A DNA stretch of 64,000 bases from Cinnamomum chago (lineage: Eukaryota; Streptophyta; Magnoliopsida; Laurales; Lauraceae). Shown piece after piece: positions 11,733-26,700 of the stretch (position 1 is the first letter of the stretch; every line of letters starts with the position of its first letter). Where the stretch lies: NCBI GenBank assembly GCA_038049695.1, contig CP142453.1:21740001-21804000 (forward strand), written 5' to 3'. The notes under the pieces are model-generated. The model ran no database searches and was not told the DNA's origin. It saw nothing but the letters and a program-made list of their open reading frames with translations. Both the position numbers and the translations under genes were made by a program.

Positions 11733-14700
11733 TTAGCATATGGTCTCTCCATGAATAACCCACTGCACAAATCTGTCAGAAAATTCACTCAGATTATCAG
11801 GATTTCTTGTTGCGTGGTAGGACACCCCTGTACCCATCCTCCCCTGCACATGTTTAATGCCTTGTCATTTCACAAATTTACAGCATGTTACAGCCAGGTA
11901 AGCTTTACAAGTTTTTAAATGGATATAGCCTTTATAAAATGTTTACACATGATTAACTAATAGAAAAGACATTAACAGAGCATACTGAGTAATTGGCGAA
12001 TTGCTGTGCAACTGACCTTACAAGATCCATTTTCCTTTGGTGGCAGGAGATTTGTGTCCATACTTGATCCATTGACAACATTTTCAGAGGAGAGGCTGGT
12101 TGCTGGGGAATTGAAGACAGCAGATCTACAACCAACCATGAAAGGTCAGAAAGTTGCATGTGGTCACAACCATGCACATGTTAGTTACCCTGGTATTTCA
12201 TGAGAGTGAATAAATAAATAAAAGCACTTTGGATACCTCTCATATATTTCTTCCTCACATGAGTTCCCAGACGATGAAAGCCAGTCTAGGTCAAGGAAAT
12301 TTGAATCACCAGAACCATTTTCACAGAAATATATATGATCACTCTCCAGTTGATCCTTTTGAGTATCAACAAAAAGCTGTCTGCAAGCCATTGAAGGCGT
12401 GTACCTGGAAAAGGACAGCCAATGAGTCAAATGAGGTAAAAGTGTCCTCCATTTCTCTAGGAGAGAAAAGCTACATTTTATGAAGATAAAATATAAATTA
12501 AGGCTTTGCAAACAATACCTATGTAGGCAGTGATTTTTAGCATGCATTTGCTATATAATCAAATTCATCCTAAAACATAATCGCATTGGTATTGATGATA
12601 ATCCAATATATAGATTAGAAAATGAGAAAACTAATTTTTTGAAATTGGTAACATAAAAAATAAGTAAACCAGGATGCTAATATTGTCAAGGATCTTATGA
12701 TCCTAACCAGAATCTCAACAGATAATCATATCCCAATGATCATATCATCCCAACAGAATTGGTGGTGCTGCATATGCCGTAAAGCTATATGATCTAGAAA
12801 GAATATCAATAGGCACGGGTGCAACTCCGCAGACCAGGATAGCGTATTGAGCTAACCAAGCCCAGTGCAAATCTCATGGAGCCAAACATGAGCTCAAGCC
12901 CGTGATGAAACCTAATTACCGATCCTGAGCCCAAGCCAGGATGAAACTAGAATTACGAAGCCTCTGCCTCAGCCAAAGTAAAATTCGTGCCAAGTCAAGC
13001 TGAGTCACAATTAACAGGAATTCCAGGTAAAAAAGGATGTGAGGCTACCAATAGCACAGATCAAAACTTTATATTGTATAATTATGTATATTATATAAAA
13101 CTATGTACATATAAATAGCAATACTATCGAGATGAGATAAAAATAATAACACAATTATATATATATTATATATAACTATATACATATAAATAGCAATACT
13201 ATTGAGATGAGATAAAAATAATAACTTGTGTTTGCTCCCACCTGGGAGTTGTGTTCGAAACCTGCCCCAGATTTGCTCAGTGTACGTTTGTGTGGGTTTA
13301 GCAGGCGCCACCTGGGGGGATTAGTCCTGTTGGGTCAAAGACCTCAAGGATACCCAAGTCAAAAAATAAAATAAAAAACTCTTGTATGTCAGCCCTATTA
13401 ATAAAATCAGTAATCGTCCCTAGCTGTTGCTTAGCTGGTTAGAAATTGTGGTGTGCTTGGGTTATTGAGTTCTAGTCTGTTGTAAAGAAAAAAATAAATA
13501 ATGATAATAAAATAGAATCAGCAGTCACTCAGGAGTAAATACTTTCCTCTCCAAACATTTTTTTTTTACGTGGATTTATACAACCAAATATTTCTTGCAT
13601 ATCTGCCAATAAATAAAAACAGGTGGCCATGCTTTTGGATTCTCTTTCAATTTTTGCTTTTAGATTTTTAAACAATTTCAGCAAAAGGATGAGATCATGT
13701 TGCTGTAATCCAACTCAAAATATATTAATTTCTTGTCTTCTGGCGCTTGGTGCAATGGTAAGAGATACCCTCCATTATGGAGAGGGGCAGAGAATACAGG
13801 TTCAGACTCTGGTAGGGTGTGGTGTTATTACTCCCTATTAGGTAGTTCCCATTGCCACTAGGGCACGCACATATATATGCCTCCATATATAGGCAAATAA
13901 AATATAAAGATAGAGATGAGCATTAGAGGAAGTATTAAAATCTTTGGAAAAAGAAAAAAGAGAACACAGAAAGGTCAGTATATTTTAGAGAGAGACAGAA
14001 AAGGAAAAGAAGAAGAAAAAAAAACCCTGTATGACAGAGAAGCTGGAATATAATTAGATTTTTCGTGTCTACATGCCTCCATATATAGGCAAATAAAATA
14101 TAAAGATAGAGATGGGCATTAGAGGAAGCATTAAAATGTTTGGAAAAATGAAAAAGAGAACACAGAAAGGTCAGTATATTTTAGAGAGACACAGAAAAGG
14201 AAAAGAAGAAGAAGAAAAAAACCCCTGTATGACAGAGAAGCTGGAATATAATTAGATTTTTCGTGTCTGAGGTTGAGGTATCACTGGCATGGATCAGCTG
14301 CGGAGGTGTGTTGGCCAAGTGAGAGTTTGGGTTTCTTTCTAATTTTACATGGAGGGAAGATGGTTTTTTATAATAAAAAAATGTATTTTAAAATACATGT
14401 GGACAAGGGGAGAAGAGGGCATAAAGATGAATTTGGGGTTTTGCTTTTCATCTCTAATCTTTGGATGCTAGTCTTGAACACAACTAGGGAATTCCACTTG
14501 CCTAGCCAAAACATCCTTTTCGATTTAGTGGAGAAAGTAAAGATGGGTTTACTCCAACCCTCCATCAAAGGAGCTTGCATATGAGCTCAATGCAAAAGTG
14601 TAGGTCTCACTAGGTTACCTAAGGCCCTAGCCTCAGCCCAGAGCAAATTGGGTTTTCATGCAGACCAGGACATGACGGCACAGTTTATGCCTAGCTCAAG

Positions 14701-17700
14701 TTTAGGGGTATTAGCCAAGAGAAACCATTAACCATAATTGAGGAGCTTGCCCCACTCATGAGTAAATATTTTGTAGTAACTTAATTAGACCATGCATCTC
14801 TCTTGGTATATCCAAATAGTAAGAAGGATCACAGGGGCATAAACTGAATAGATTCTGCAGCTACAAAGATAGAAATCAAATTTTTAGCACTATATAAGAA
14901 CATTCCAATCAGAGTAGTTGTTGATATGAATAAAAAAAAAATTCTGTTATAGACACTTGTATAATCATGTACCATATGAATTGAGAAAGCAAGAGTTAGC
15001 ATAGTCAACTAAGAAATGAAAGATCTCGTCGAAATTGTTCGTTTGGAGATTTCCACAAAAAGCTATTCAAAGGTTCTTCTCTCCATTGGAACAATGACGT
15101 CACGCTCATTAAACAAGGTAGATCTTTTTTATCAGAAGTTGAATTGATCAACAGTAGAAGAAATATGCCAAAAATTATGACACATTATGGGCAAACGAAA
15201 CTTCCACAGAAAGAGTAGCAAATGAAACACTTCCATAAAAAAATAACACAGAACCAACAATGATTAGTGTAAACAATTGATGCCAATACATTGTCAACAA
15301 AATCATGTTAAGCTTAGGGACCCCCCTTGATTCAAAGTTGTTAAATATAAAATCAATCTTCTACTAGAGACTGGGAGAATGAAGGAGTTCATTAGAGATG
15401 GATAAGTGAAGTAAGCTAACCTTGAATATAATATATCACTTTCACATGTTGAGATATCTGGGGTAGAATCAGAATGTCCGTGGTTCGCTCCACCTTTAAG
15501 GATTTTTTCAGTCAATGCTGAACTAGGGAGTTTCTTCTGTCCAATATTTCCGCCTGCTACTAGAGTATTGTTTTCATGGAGAATATTGCCATCTGATAGG
15601 GATCTTTTGAACAATGACCTGTAAACACAACTTAAAGGCACTAAATAAGACCACTTAAAGCAAATCATAATAGATTTATCCATGTCAATAGGTGTCGGCT
15701 AATTCATCAAGACTTGAACAAGACGATACATCTAAGTGAGGTAGAAAATCCACACTCTACACCTGACCCACAAAACAGTATGGAAAATTTGGGAAGAAAA
15801 TCAAGCTGAACTTATTAATGATGAGGATTTAATAGCGAGTATAAGTTTAAGAAAAATTCAAACTCATTTGTGAGTGAAGTGATGAAGTCTAAACAAGGAC
15901 GTGGTCTAGGTTTGGGAAGCATCTTGGGAAGCGTCATTCATAAGAGTCTGCCAGTTTGATAGTGTAATGAGTGTAAGGCACTCTGTTGAGTCTGCTTTGA
16001 CACTTCTTTTTTCTTTTCAAGAAAGTCACACATTCATATTTGGAAGCCAAATTCCTCCGGAAAGTGTTTTTGCAAAGTCCTTTTATGAGGCTTTCAACTA
16101 ATGTAAATGTCCAATTGTTTGAGCTTCCTGTGTGCAATTGGAAGGTCTGGTCGTCCTAGAGTGAATGCAGTTTGTTGGTTGGCGCTAACCGAAAAGGTTT
16201 CTATAGTGGACAATCTCAGAAGGAATGGTTACAGAGAATATATCCAATATTTGCTCCATATGCCAGGAGAGGAAGACAATTAAATTTTTATTTGCACTGA
16301 CATCTCCTCTGATATTTGGGTTCGTTTTTAAGTGCATGCGGTCTGGCAATTGGCATATGATGCAATCTAGGTTCTTTAGGTGAAATGGTGGATGCTAGGT
16401 GGTAGGCTCCTTTTCATGGTTGTGGATTTGTTCTTTGAAGATCATTTCTTTTGGTATCCTATGATCATTTGGAAGGAGAGGAATGGAAGAAGCCATGTCC
16501 AGCAGGTATTGGTGGTGGTCTTCGTAATGAGAAGGGGGAAGTGTTGTATATGTTCTCTAAGCATGGGAGAGTAAAAGATTAAAACGAGGTGGAGGTGCTA
16601 GTCATTTTGGAGACCTTTAGGATTTATTCCTGGAAAGCAATTCTTCCAATGCTATTCCTCAGATGAATTCATCTCAAGGCAGCCCATGGAAATTTCATTA
16701 TTTTGTTCAACGAGATCAAGTTTTTATCCTCGCGAAACTTAAGCATGTGAGTAGGTCAGCACTGGACAAGCAAGGGCAAAGGGTGGAAAGGAGCATAGTT
16801 CCAAGTGCTCTTACCATGTAATTTAAAAGGAATGTAGTTCCAAGTGATCTTACCATGCAGTTTTCTTTTTTAGCATATGGTAGAACACTCTCTTACCTAT
16901 GTTCTTTTGGCTTTGGTATTCTTCGTATGTAGTTTTTCATAATCTTGAATTTAACAGTTACCAATAAATAAATAAAAAGATATGAGAGAACTCAACCGCA
17001 ACCAGTGAATCAAACAGTTTTAGGGGATAGAGACCGTCAAAATGAGGAAGCCAAATGCATGGATAAACTTGAAGTTGAAGCAACATGGAGAGCATAAAGA
17101 AATGTAAAGGAGCACTTCATCGTTCTTTTGGAGTGGCATAGTTAGGCAAAGATCGCTATAAGAATTGAAGTCAGATGGTGCATCACCAAGCTTTATAGAT
17201 ACTATTCAATTTCTTTACAAAATCTTACATATTGATTGGTTACATTGGACTAGACTTTCCATGTTCGAAATTTGGTATCAACAAACAAAACAATGCCATG
17301 AAACCCAAAGATATGGCCATTGAAGGAATCAGCCACTTGTTCTAAAAAGAACAACTAAAATAACTGGCTATGAGTTAAAACACTGCCATGGAAATCGCAA
17401 AGTGGTAGTCAGGCCTTAATATTTATCTTCTAAAGTTGTTAAAATGGGGCCAATTTTCTCTTGCACTATGCACTGCACATCGGTGTCATTCAGATCATGG
17501 AACCCCATGAAATTCAGGGGGGGTCCCGCCTTTGGTGACAGTCCGGATGTAGAGAAATTTTTCTGTCAAAATGGTGACACTAGAAATTTTGAAGGGGCAA
17601 TAATAATGACCTATATGTGAAAATGCAGTGTCCCTAGTTAACAGGTTTCATGAGATGCGCACAGAAGGCCCTACCGACTGTTCAAAATCATAATTCTGTT

Positions 17701-20700
17701 GCAGTCGCATACATCATCCTTGTTTAACTTTAAAACTGTATTTTCACAGAGCATTGTACGTTCATGACAGTGTTCCTTTGTTTGCACTCTTTGGGTATGA
17801 GCAACGAAAATACAAATAAAGCCAAATTCTCAAATGTAATAATACCTTGCATTTTCACCAGCAAAGTTAAAGTCATGTGTTCCAACACCATAATGCTGGT
17901 CTGAATCTAGTTCCCAAAGTGCTGGCTTTCCCTGCTGGGGTTGGAAGTGCCCTAGGAACCTGCTTGTTTAAAAAATGAAAAAAAAATAAAAATGCAAGCA
18001 ACAAAATGAATTCTTGGCAACAAGATCATGTGCAATTTAATTTGTTTCAGAAAGACAATGAGGCATGAGCTCCTTATCTAAATAAATCAAAGCATTTCTA
18101 CGTCAACATCAACAAGGAAACTCACACATTTATTGCATCTTGCTTTTCAGCATCCATGTAAGCATTGCTGTAGTACCTCTGAAGGGTCCTAAAGAACTCC
18201 TGCGACTGGGTAGCTGCTTTCCACTGACCTCTTCTTTGTGAGAATATCTTTAATGCAACAATTAATAGATAAATGAGAGCTATAAGTTATCCAAGGTGAT
18301 AACACAAGTGAGTTTTTAACATGCATGAAAAGATATAGGAAAATTTAATCTAGTTCTCTCTTTTGGCCTAATATATAATATAGAGTCCCTAGGGAGTAGG
18401 GACAAATATTTAGTCCCTTGGATTTTAAAGTCCTCTAGGGACTCGTAAGGGCACAGTACTTTTCGGAAATTAAAAAAAGAAAAAAGGAAAGCTCTGTGAC
18501 AGGTTTTTGACTAATACAGTTTCAAATTTAACCTATTGGTACTATAAGTTGACGTCATGGTTGTCAATTCCGTTCTGTTCCGGTCAATTCTGGCAGGAAC
18601 GATCCGAAATTGGTCTCAGGTGGAACGGAATGCCCCCCTAAAAGTTTCTGAGCTCAAACCCAATATATTTCGGTCGTTTTGATCTCTTTTGGTGATTCCA
18701 GTCCCAATTCCAGCCCATGTTTGAACTTCCATTCATAGATAGTGAAAACTAGAAAATGGTCATTGTAAAGCATAGTTTAATGTAAGTGCTATAATTTTTG
18801 TATTATTTTAGCATTCAATTGATTTTTCAATTTTAGGTATTCCTTTATATTTTTTTTCATTTTCAATCGCATCTTTTCCTTAGCGGAACATTGGAATTGA
18901 CCGGAATGCCGAAATGCTCCACTATGGGGTCAAACTAGACGAGCACCGGAACGGAATTGACAACTATGGTCGACATCTGATGTGTATCTGCCAATACATA
19001 TCACATTAGCTGATATTTTAAATTATGCTTGTGGAAATTGTTTTTTTATTTTTTTTTAAGAAAATTTAAATCATAAAATCTATCAGAATTCTTGAATATG
19101 CCCCTAAGGTGAAGAAAAAGAGGAAAAATGCTCAGATCCTATTTGTTCGAATATCAAACGGATCAAAAGTTGATACTCTCATAATATCCGAACAATGAGA
19201 AAGTACCTACATCTTCAATCAAAGTTGTAATAAATGTAAAAGGCTTCAAGTGCAACGAAGATATTGTATGAATGAGGGATTGCAAGTTAGAATACAAAGT
19301 GACAAAAGGCATGGTTTGAATAGGGCCCAAGTGGTACGGCAATCAATACTCACAAAGGCGACCTTAAATAGGTATGAAAAGGATATGCGGACAGTCAAGT
19401 TGCTGACCGCTTGAATGAAAATTGACGAGATTGAAGTAGGTTAACCAGAGCTTACAAACACCATATAGAAAGGCAATACCACTTATGGTGTCCTGCTTTT
19501 GAGGGTTGTCATAGGATATCAGTATTCCTTTTTGAGTGTTGCACACATTTTCTTATTCTAGTACTTACTTTTCTTTCCTCATTGCCACCAACCCCTTACA
19601 CACTCATTCACACAAGCATGCGCACATGCACACACACAACCGATCGATTATTCTTCGAACTTGTTAAGTAAGAGAGAATTCCACAAAACCGATTTATTAT
19701 GCATTGAGAATTGCATTATATTTGTAGACTATAAGGTCGAGAAATTCTCAACCACCACCAGGCTGTTCCTAGCTAAGGAATGATCCAAGCCTATGGGGCA
19801 CACCTAAGGATGTAGAAAGGTTGCATACGAGGCAGAACCTTGGTGGATCCAGACACGGATCTGTTTTTCTAGATTAGATCTGGAATGGATCCACATCTAG
19901 ATCCAACATGGAATCTATGTGTTGTATCTGGATGCAGCATCAATTTAAAAAAAGGGATCCAAATTCGAAATAAGATGTGGAGTGAATTAATATAATTGGA
20001 TAAGAGTGGAGTGCATTAAAATAATTTGCTAAAAGGGCTTCAAAAATATAATTTTTTTTAATATAAAAGTGGGCTATTAAATGGTAGATGATTGGACTCT
20101 CAAATATCAATATGACCCAAGCTATGTAGGCCCTTCAATGGATGAACACTCACCCATAATTCACTAATTAATTGAATTCACACTAGTACACTACCAAGTA
20201 ACTGTGGAGTCTTCAGAGAGTTTTCTCCTGCTAGTTTGAACAACCTTATAGATTCTGAAATGAACAGACCCAAGTCCTTAACAAGTCTGCTGACTGGTCC
20301 ACACCTCCACTGAATTACTCTGATCGCATAAATTAGTCATGATGATACACTCCAAATCTGATTGCAGAAATGCAACAACGCTAATAATAAACTTCCAAAC
20401 ACAGTCAGTCAGGCTTCAAGAAAACTATCATATCTCGAATCACATCGTGATACCTTTTGCACAAGAACTGATCCAAATCTCCACAAAAAGCCAACTTTTG
20501 ATGCTTCATACTCGGATGAAGAACTGATACATCATGCTCTGATGCCAAGTTGAGATTTTACAGCTACATGTTGACATAACTAATTTATCTATATCATTGA
20601 AAATAACCAATGGCTATTTGTAAAGAATAACAAAAGATGTCAACTCAAACAAGGAAATCTAATCATAACCATACTAGGAAACCTAATCACATAATAATAG

Positions 20701-23700
20701 GAAGCCCTAATAACATCATAACACTAGCCTAATATAAGTCAAATGTAATCTAATCCTAATTTTGAACAAACTTACTCTCATAATTACAAATTAGCCCATC
20801 AACCAAAAATTACAAATAATTGTTACTCAAACCAAATAAACTGAGAAATAGGTTCCATAGTCCATACCCGCTTTATTCATAGCCCCCTCTTCAACCAATG
20901 ATCAATCTAAGCCTAGAACCAAACCAAAGCCTCCCCATGAACTCCCCTCCAACAAATGGAGAGGTGAATAAGAGTAGGTCATGACATGAAAATGATTAAG
21001 TATAATTACATGAATAATGATTATAGAAAACAAACTATGAGTTCAATATTGAAAAATACAAGAGAATACATAAGTAGATTCCAAATAAAGTTCCAGTTGA
21101 GGCTCTAAATTATTGTATTTTTGTAAAGCCAATATCAACCCAATTAGGTCTTCAATGGAAGAATGATAGCAGTGATTTTGTGTATAGTTACCATAAAAAA
21201 TGATTTTGTATTTAACCTTCCCAAAATCCAGATGCACACATTTTACCATTAAAATAATGAAAGATTAAGAAACACTAAATAATTAAAATATTGAAAGATT
21301 AAGAAACTCTAAATAATGCACATACTTCCAACATATGAGCCTTGATTTATACTCACCAATGATCAACAAAAGATCAAGTAAGTGATTCAGGCTATGAGGT
21401 GAGGAAAGTCAGCGACATCATGAATAACAAATTCATAAAAGTACGTAACAAGTAGCAAATTAAAATTTTAATCAGAAAAAAGAAAAATACAAGAATACCT
21501 TGTTGTGGGCAGCAGAACCACCATATTGGAAAGCAAGTGTGTCGCCCATTGTCTCATAAAATTTCATTAAATCATCAGCTAAGGGGGCATCCAGATCAAT
21601 TCTTGGAACATCGATATAGCCCAATTCATGAAGCTGATGCCCAAGAGCTGCCAAACCATAGGCATATTGTGCCACATTTGTGCGATCCAAGCAGTCAATG
21701 CAATTGGTTCTCAGGACACCTTTTTGAAACATAGATGGCTTGACCAAGTAGTTATCATTGACATCAGCTCTATCCTGTTGGGTTCCAGCTTCAGAGATAT
21801 CATCATCTCCTGTATTTGTGTCGCAGTGAATTTCAGAGATACCATCATCTTCTACATTTATGTTGCACTGAATTTCAGAAGTGCCATCAACATCATGCTT
21901 CCTGTAACATGTCAACCAGAGAAAATAATAACCAAAATCAATAAAGACGCACTGACCCATATTGTTTTCTTGCATAATGGCAACACATCAAAATTATACA
22001 GCATAATTACTTCATTTAAGGCAAATGGAACCTACATAGAAAATAATCAAATTGGATTTGGGTTTCTCTGTTTCCATGAATTCAGATACCATCCAGGAAG
22101 TGTTGGACAGAAAATGGAATCCGCAATAACACATGGATAGCATGGCATCTTGGTGGGGCCCCCTGGCCACACAAATTTTCATTTGTTGTTTTTAATTATC
22201 CATCTACCAAAGCCAACTTTATCAGATAATGTTGACTATCTGATCCAAGACCATTTTTCAGTAGATAAAACAAGAGCTTCTATTTTGACCATCCGTGCCA
22301 TGGCCTTGAATCAAAAGCCTGACAACATAACAAAAAATGGACTTTGGGAGATGCACAATCTACAGCACTTGAACTTTGTGGGCTAGTGGTCCTGTTACGG
22401 TCCGTATGTTATTACTTTTGTTGCTTGTTTCACCAAGAAATGGAGAGGATCCATATACATTTCAAATTGGTAACAGCAGGTTAAAGAAAAATTCCCTTTA
22501 AAGACAACCAGATGAATGAAGGCCCTCGTGTTATTTTTATCTTAATGGCATCACTTTGTACAGATATGTAGGATGCTCCTCCTTAATAAATTAACAGAAC
22601 GATGTCCATAGTCCATATGGTATATGTTTCATCGACTAGGAAATAACCAAAATCCTGCAAAAATTGGGTAATGATAAACTAGGGGTAAAACTGAATACTT
22701 TTTAGTTCAAGCAAAACAAAAAAAAAATTCTAAATTATGAAATTTTGACATTATCTTTGGACAAGGTAATAATACGAGATTTCAGTAAAATAATATTGAA
22801 TTTGAAAGTTGAAAAACAATCATTCTGAATCTGGTCAAAGCTAGGCTAGATAAACAAATACAAGACATGATAAATTAATGCAAGAGTGCATATGTCCAGT
22901 ATAGTATAGAGTGTACTTACTCGGACATTTTCCCTTTTAGAGCTCCCTCAGGTCTCATTGTTGGTGATACTTGACAATATAAGAACCCAGTTAAGCTTAA
23001 AGCATATGCGGCCACTTTGCCCAACAACAACAACACATTTGTGGCTTTGCTGAAAAACACAAAATGATCGCAAGTCAAAAAACTTTCCAACTATTACTAC
23101 TATCATCAATACAAGGAACAGATTGGTAAGGCACCCCACACGAATGCTTGCATGCACATGGTGGTGACCGGAACGCACCTCCCCAGTGTGGCCAATCATA
23201 TGCATTTCAAGCACGGGTGTAGGAAGGGGAAAAGGTCTCAACATGTGTATTAGGGGCAAATGAAGAGCGTTGTTGGATCATGACAACCATGATCTCGTGG
23301 CCCCACAAGTTGGTTTTCTGGGATTCAACCAGTCATGAATTGGAGCTGAATGAGTCAGGTTGGGATGCATGCCAATTCAATCGAGGACTGGGTTGTGTGT
23401 GAGGAGGTTGGATTGGGTTAGCCATGGATGGAAGTGGCAACTCCATGGTTTCAAAGTCAGCTTTTAGGCTGGTTGATACATGAAACTGGTGCAATACTAT
23501 TATGATATGTATTGTTAGTATCAGCCAATTCAAACATTTGGATCTTGAAGACATTAAATAACTTATCTCCAGGTCTGGATTCTGGACCCAAGCCCCATGA
23601 GAAAGCAGTCAACACGTTAACCACCACACCAGAAGCTATTTGTTAAAGTTACCATTTATATAACCAGAAATACTATGCTTACTGACTCCATTTTCTGTTT

Positions 23701-26700
23701 ATACATATAAACCACATGTGATAAATTCATCCTTTCACAAACATCTACCCCCTTTGAACTGGCAAGAGAACTAGTTTGACAGTAATATGGACAAAATGTT
23801 GGATTTTATCCAATAAACTATCACAATGAATTCATGAGAGAAAGAGAGGTGAATGATCTCCTAAGTGCATCTTGCACCATCTCTTAAACCACAACCCCCA
23901 CCTTGGGCACACTTGAATTGTTGTGACAAGGAAACTTGATCTTGATCAAAATTGCAATCATCATTCCATGGTACCAGTACGAGAGAGGCATGTTCATCTA
24001 AGACTCATTTGTGCAAAGTAGACTGTGGGTCCACTTGGGGCCACCGCCAAAAAAAAAATCAGCTTGATCAGATGTTCAAGGGTGTTGATTTTAAGGACCT
24101 AAAGATCAATGGTGAAAACATATGAAAAATAGCCCAACTAAAAAAATGTGGAGAAAAATAGGGCTGGGCAATGTTCATCAGGCTGGTCAATAGAGGACAG
24201 AGAGAGAGAGAGGAGAAGGATGTGAACGGGGGTAGTGGACAAGTGTCTCCTATTAAAGCTTATATGAAACCCTCCCTTAGGAGATGAGAATCTAAAAATC
24301 CAAATACCTTCTACAAAGTTTGTGCAGATCCCAGTGCAGGAATTTCAGCCGATTCTCCTCAGATAGATCTCTATTAATATGATCAATTGCATTAGAAAAC
24401 TCCACTCGAAGTATAGATTCACGAGGCTTTTTCTCATGTGCCTATTTAGAAGCAGCCATTATTTCAAAGAAAAATAGACAAACCCAACAATAAAACCATC
24501 AGATATTATGAAACAAAAGCAACAATATATACAATCTTTAAACTGCGGGAAAAAAAAGATAACATAAATTTTCCACAACCAGTTTCACAATCTACCTTAA
24601 TCAAATTCAGAATAATTATCGGATTTCCATATCTCTTCACAAGATTATCAAAATGAAGCCGGGTAGCTTCATAGTCAGGATCTTTATTTTGCACTGGAAG
24701 GAGAAAAAAATATGTTTTAGTAAAATGACAGTGCAACAGCCTAGGATGACTCACATTACATCATTAATTTACATCTTCAGAAACTTACCTATGATATCAG
24801 GCTTAATATTCAAGCGTGAAGTTTCCTGAGACCAAAAAAGGGGTATTGAGCCCCTATTCTGCACAACAGAAGTTATCTGCATTGGGCATCCTTCAGGAAC
24901 ATCTTCAAACACAATTTGTTCTGTCTCCACATCATTAGCCACTCTACCCTTCTCATTTACACCTCGTTTCAAATACCTATCCCAGAAAAAGAGATAAATA
25001 AGGAAATGTTAAAGAGATCAATTATACAAAAAAATATAGTTACTTCAAAAGATAACATGAGAAGCTAAACTACGTGATAAATCTTAGCAGCCAAATTGAT
25101 TCCAACCTGGTCCCAGCATAATGGCGTGAGCGTCTAGCAATGAGTGTCAATTTAAAATCCTTTCCCAATATTGAAAGTTTTGCCTTGATTCAAAAACATA
25201 TAGCCATCAGCAATCTTTAAACAACCAACACCAAAATAAATAGAGAGAATACACAGAACTCATTTAAAACAAATAGAATTAACACCCAACAAATAATCTG
25301 CTAGGATAATAGATATAACGAACTTTTAACATCATGCATTTCCTAGTAGCAACCTGTTTCTATGAGCATCTTAGAGAGAGAGAGAGAGATTGAATTTCAT
25401 AATGTACTTATATTCATTTTTATAGACAAATGACCATTTTAATTTCGTAATCATCAACTTCCATTATTAAACAAAATATACAAGGAGGACTGGTGAAATA
25501 GAAACAAGAACAAATGAACTACTTCTAGAAAAATACATCAATAGTCATGTTGGGCTGGTATTTGTATTTTCTTGTTATAGTCACCGACTCTGTTGTAAAT
25601 TCTAGGGACTGCATTAAGTTATTAAAAGAGGAAATTATGGATTTTGTAACAATAAGCACTACATCCTTTTCTTCTTTTCTTATTCTTTCCTCTTCTCTCC
25701 CTTTCCTCTACTCCCTTGTATTCTTTCTTCCCCATTCAAGACTAAGGAAAGCTCAAAACCAAATTGAGAATTCTATTATCCAGGTGTGCATTATCTTATT
25801 GAGGTAAAAACTCATCACATGTCAGTGAAGTCTATAACAAAAGGATTGATCATTCATAAGATATCTGAGTAAGAGATAAGAGATGTGCCCCATTATGAAA
25901 AAAGCATGTATTATCATGCACTCATCATAAGTGTGGAATGGTATTATCATCTATGACGCAGCCAGTGGTTTGTTGAAGTCTGAAGAAGGCACCTGTTATG
26001 CACAAGTATGACACAAACTCTCTCTAGGATTTAAGATAGCTTACATTATTATTAGACTTCTATACTGTTGTAAAACATCTTTCTTCTTTGATCTGTAGGA
26101 AATTATAAAAAGGCGTCCCTTGATTGTTGTGAAACATATGTAACAGTTTTTAGAGAGCTGAAATGAAACCCAAATAATTGAGTTGATTTTTTTTTTTTCC
26201 AACAAATTTTTTTTTTTTTTGCTACACTACCAACATAACAAAATTTGCTTAAAAATTGCAATAGATTAAACAAAACTAACAATTTAATATACGATAAACT
26301 TTTTTTAATATCTAAATACCCTTAAGTCATTCTTTCAAGAAACTTACTTGTTTAAAGAAGCCATAGACCAATGCAACCGTCCAGAGAGTATTCTTGACAT
26401 TATGACGAATTCTACGAGTCAAAAACTCATTCCAAACAAACATTGTTTCATAAAGAACTTGCCCTGTCTCATCATCACATAAGTTCTTTTGAAGACTACG
26501 CATAACATGGTATGAGTAGCTAAAAAAGAAGTCCTTTGTAAGATCCACTGTGCACAGGAGCTTCTTGTATCTATGTCATCAATGAAAAAAGAAAACACAA
26601 ACACCCAAGAACGACATGAATATATGTAAATAAAAGTTCTAAACAAAACATAAATGGGCAGCAATTTATATGTAATTTTAATTTTGCATATAATATTAAA

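Noticed and set aside
11821..11845. Alternative start of SAC copy A last exon at the AAG before AATCCTGAT
   Set aside because: That acceptor would break the phase-0 join from exon 15; the acceptor before GGG at 11843 keeps frame and matches the equivalent exon start in copy B.
21537..22140. Plus-strand open frames of 65 and 170 codons
   Set aside because: They are antisense to SAC copy A exon 10, whose protein is clearly recognised on the minus strand; no family motif in the plus-strand reading.
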